Assembly: GCF_000378505.1 (NCBI RefSeq)
Contig: NZ_KB899994.1
Coordinates: 186,001-250,000, forward strand
DNA length: 64,000 nt
Source: Modicisalibacter luteus DSM 23508
GTDB taxonomy: Bacteria > Pseudomonadota > Gammaproteobacteria > Pseudomonadales > Halomonadaceae
Direction of reading: 5' to 3'
The notes under the pieces are model-generated. The model was given only the letters and a program-made list of their open reading frames with translations, was not told where the DNA came from and ran no database searches. Shown here one piece after another: positions 61,740-64,000 of the stretch; the first letter of the stretch is position 1; the number at the start of each line of letters is the position of its first letter. Position numbers and translations under genes: made by a program.

Positions 61740-62723
61740 ATGCGCATTGTTACCGCGGAAGAGGTGGCAGCGTCGCTGCCCTGGCCGTCACTGGTCAATC
61801 GCATTGGAGATGTCTTTCGGCAGGGTGTGGAAGCACCGCCACGCCATCATCATGCCATGCAGCGTGATGATGGCGAGGCAACCATGCTGTTGATGCCCGC
61901 ATGGGAACCGGGTGGCTATATCGGCATGAAGATGGTCAATGTCTTTCCGCAGAATGCCGAGCATGGCCTGCCGGCAATATCGGGGCTTTATGTACTCTGC
62001 GAAGGGAGACACGGGCGTCCGCTGGCCTGTATCGAGGGCAGCGAGCTGACACGTCGGCGCACGGCAGCGGCATCGGCCCTGGCATCGCGAGCCTTGGCCC
62101 GTGAGGATGCGGAAACCCTGCTGATGGTAGGCACCGGCAAGCTCGCGCCCATGTTGATCGAGGCCCATGCGGCGGTACGACCGTTACGCCGTGTCAGGAT
62201 CTGGGGGCGCAATCCCGCCAAGGCTGCGGCTTTGGCCAGGGAGTACGCTGATCGCTTCGATTGTGCGGCGGTCGACGATCTGGAAACCGCCACGGGTGAG
62301 GCGGACATTGTCAGTTGCGCCACCCTGTCAAATGAGCCCCTGATCCAAGGGGACTGGCTTCGCCCTGGCACGCACCTGGACTTGGTGGGGGCGTTTCGGC
62401 CCGGTATGCGCGAAAGCGATGCGCAATGCCTGGTCCGGGGCGAGGTATTCGTCGATACCTATGCCGGGGCGCGCGGTGAGGCAGGCGACATTCACCAGGC
62501 CATCGAAGAAGGGCGATTCGACTTCGACGCGATTCGCGCCGAGCTGGCCGAACTGATGCGTGGCGAGCGGCCTGGCCGGCAGGATGCCCAGAGCATCACG
62601 GTCTTCAAGTCGGTAGGTGCCTCGCTGGAGGATCTGGCAGCCGCTATCGAGGTCTGGGAAAGGCTACAGGACAAGGACAAGGACAAGGGCAAGGGCAAGG
62701 GCAAGGGCAAGGTAACGGAATGA
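61740..62723 (+). CDS. Ornithine cyclodeaminase/mu-crystallin-family protein
   Basis: A 327-residue NAD(P)-dependent protein. GYIGMKMVNVFPQN and ELTRRRTAAASALASRALA mark the family; the nucleotide-binding loop is LMVGTGKLAPMLIEAHA, followed by VRIWGRNPAKA. Relatives are ornithine cyclodeaminase, ketimine reductase and alanine dehydrogenase. It begins two bases after the RidA stop. The C-terminus is an unusual D-K/G-K repeat encoded by hexanucleotide repeats; its TGA overlaps the next ATG (ATGA). Confidence 0.88.
   Translation: MRIVTAEEVAASLPWPSLVNRIGDVFRQGVEAPPRHHHAMQRDDGEATMLLMPAWEPGGYIGMKMVNVFPQNAEHGLPAISGLYVLCEGRHGRPLACIEGSELTRRRTAAASALASRALAREDAETLLMVGTGKLAPMLIEAHAAVRPLRRVRIWGRNPAKAAALAREYADRFDCAAVDDLETATGEADIVSCATLSNEPLIQGDWLRPGTHLDLVGAFRPGMRESDAQCLVRGEVFVDTYAGARGEAGDIHQAIEEGRFDFDAIRAELAELMRGERPGRQDAQSITVFKSVGASLEDLAAAIEVWERLQDKDKDKGKGKGKGKVTE
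62669..62710 (+). repeat. Hexanucleotide repeat at the 3' end of the OCD-like gene
   Basis: Three GGACAA units followed by four GGGCAA units, encoding K-D and K-G dipeptides. Unit changes preserve the frame and the ATGA junction to the next gene. Confidence 0.9.
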
Positions 62724-63895
62724 CGACACCGCACGGCTGTGGCTTCTACTGGCACGAGCGCTGTTTCTGGCATGATCCCGGTGCCATCGGGGTTTTCTCC
62801 GCGCCGGGCGAGTACCTTCAGCCCCAGCCGGCATCCGAGAGCCCGGAAAGCAAGCGGCGCCTGAAGAACCTGCTCGAAGTGTCTGGGCTCATCGACGAGC
62901 TGGTGGTCAGCAAGCCACCGGCCGCGACCCGTAACGATCTGGCGTGCTTTCATACCTCGCGCTACCTCGATGAGCTGGAAGCCGGCAGTCAGCGGGGCTG
63001 GGGCGACGCCGGGGAAGGGGCGCCGTACACGGCGGGCAGTCTCGCGGCGGCGCAACAGTCCGTAGGGTTGGCCATTGCCGCAATCGAAGACGTCGCCGCC
63101 GGGCGCCGCCGCAATGCCTATGCGCTTTGCCGACCGCCAGGCCATCACGCCGAGGCCGATCGTGGGCGGGGTTTCTGCTTGCTGGGTAATATTCCTATTG
63201 CCTTGCAGCGCCTGAGAAAGCGTAGCGAGGTGACATCGCCGAGACGCATCGTCGTCATCGACTGGGACGTGCACCATGGCAACGGAACCCAGGCGGCATT
63301 CTACGACGATCCCGAGATATTCAGCGTGTCGATGCATCAGGCCGGCAATTATCCGCTGGAAACGGGGGCGTTCGAGGAGCAGGGAGAGGGCGAGGCCATC
63401 GGCACCAACCTCAACCTGCCGTTGCCGCCCGGCTGCGGGCTAGGCGCCTATCGATACGCCATGCAGCGCCTGGTACTGCCGGCTGTAGCTGCCTTCCGCC
63501 CCGAGATGATCGTTGTCGCCTGTGGCTACGACGCCTGCGGCAAGGACCCGTTAGGCAAAATGCTGCTCAATAGCGCCGCCTTCGCTGAAATGACCGCTCA
63601 GGTCCAGGCGCTGGCGGACAGGCTGTGCCAAGGGCGGCTGGTCATGATTCATGAAGGCGGCTATTCGGAAGGCTACGTACCGCTGTGCGGTCATGCCGTC
63701 ATCGCCACCCTGGCCGGTAGTCGGATTCATGTTCACGATCCCCAGAACGACGAGATTGCGGGGTGGGGATATCAATCCCTGCAACCGCATCAGCGTGAGC
63801 TGATCGATGCCTGGCGACAGGGCTGGGAGCGTTTCGGTGCCTTGGACGAGGCCGACGCATTGGTCGCATCATGTCTTCCCATGGAAACTCGTTGA
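62720..63895 (+). CDS. Histone deacetylase-like amidohydrolase 2
   Basis: A 391-residue HDAC-fold zinc amidohydrolase, only distantly like the first one in the cluster. Motifs: YALCRPPGHHAEADRGRGFCLLGN, VVIDWDVHHGNGTQAAFYDD, CGYDACGKDPLG and IHEGGYSEGYVP. The N-terminus FYWHERCFWHDPG is typical of class II acetoin-utilisation/HDAC-like bacterial proteins. Coupled to the OCD-like gene by an ATGA overlap. Having two HDAC-like enzymes suggests removal of two acyl groups or two related substrates. Confidence 0.87.
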   Translation: MTTPHGCGFYWHERCFWHDPGAIGVFSAPGEYLQPQPASESPESKRRLKNLLEVSGLIDELVVSKPPAATRNDLACFHTSRYLDELEAGSQRGWGDAGEGAPYTAGSLAAAQQSVGLAIAAIEDVAAGRRRNAYALCRPPGHHAEADRGRGFCLLGNIPIALQRLRKRSEVTSPRRIVVIDWDVHHGNGTQAAFYDDPEIFSVSMHQAGNYPLETGAFEEQGEGEAIGTNLNLPLPPGCGLGAYRYAMQRLVLPAVAAFRPEMIVVACGYDACGKDPLGKMLLNSAAFAEMTAQVQALADRLCQGRLVMIHEGGYSEGYVPLCGHAVIATLAGSRIHVHDPQNDEIAGWGYQSLQPHQRELIDAWRQGWERFGALDEADALVASCLPMETR

Positions 63896-63911
63896 CCCAG
63901 AGGGACACCTT

Positions 63912-64000
63912 ATGCGGATTGCCGTGATCGGGGCAGGCGTGGTGGGCGTTACCACGGCGTTTTCCCTGGCCCGTCGAGGCCATGACGTGATCGTTATCGA
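63912..64000 (+). CDS. FAD-dependent oxidoreductase, DadA-like (3' truncated by window)
   Basis: Only 29 codons are visible: an N-terminal dinucleotide-binding motif IAVIGAGVVGVTTAFSLARRGHDVIVI (G-x-G-x-x-G). This is the start of D-amino-acid dehydrogenase/glycine oxidase-type flavoproteins. It begins 16 bases after the second HDAC-like gene and fits the amine/amino-acid catabolic theme. The exact enzyme cannot be told from this piece. Confidence 0.75.
   Translation, partial: MRIAVIGAGVVGVTTAFSLARRGHDVIVI

Overview
The window looks like a chromosome segment of a moderately halophilic gammaproteobacterium, most likely Halomonadaceae (Halomonas sensu lato). This is inferred from gene content (RfaH, AmpG, PHA phasin, a liuABCDE leucine operon, a TRAP transporter, BenE) and high-GC codon use; no rRNA or tRNA gene is present to confirm it. 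I see no rRNA, tRNA, CRISPR array, prophage or IS element.

1-18.5 kb is mostly housekeeping and signalling. It holds the 3' end of an unidentified gene, ampG, rfaH, a SlyD-like peptidyl-prolyl isomerase, and two EAL proteins that keep c-di-GMP phosphodiesterase residues. These are followed by a lytic transglycosylase behind proS, a coupled GNAT/nitrilase pair, benE with a divergent XRE-cupin regulator and a shared palindromic operator, a satD/DUF3307 pair behind an AT-rich palindrome cluster, an active-looking diguanylate cyclase and an MsbA-type ABC exporter.

18.5-38.7 kb carries metabolic and accessory genes: trxC, pncB, an FRG-domain protein, AraC/cupin-dioxygenase, GDPD, CDF-like, macro-domain, OsmC-YcaO, acetyltransferase and methyltransferase genes, a phasin with a long repetitive Lys/Ala/Ser/Asp/Thr tail, GST, two bactofilins, a fabF paralogue with a divergent TetR, and a Tag-like glycosylase. 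Several genes are decaying: the dioxygenase has an in-frame TGA, a YpeA-like acetyltransferase has a one-base deletion, there is a relic of a methyltransferase 3' end, and only about 60 codons of katG remain.

39.5-44.5 kb is the standout: a GC-poor, co-oriented cluster of hypothetical genes, each followed by an attC-like hairpin site (five sites). It is an integron gene-cassette array without an integrase in the window (a CALIN). Its genes encode a KAP-family P-loop NTPase (a family that includes phage-exclusion proteins), a tiny membrane protein, two proteins I do not recognise, and a translationally coupled pair made of a membrane/coiled-coil protein and a RelE/ParE-like protein.

44.6-51.2 kb is the liuABCDE operon (leucine/isovalerate catabolism, minus strand) behind a perfect LiuR-like palindrome. 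51.5-56.3 kb has a DUF1326/DUF2182 pair, an NCS2 permease next to an 8-oxoguanine deaminase, and a small His/Asp-rich lipoprotein. 56.3-64 kb is an AraC regulator followed by a catabolic cluster: TRAP transporter DctPQM, two HDAC-like amidohydrolases, RidA, an ornithine-cyclodeaminase-like protein and the start of a FAD-dependent (D-)amino-acid oxidoreductase. It probably imports and degrades an acylated amine or amino acid.
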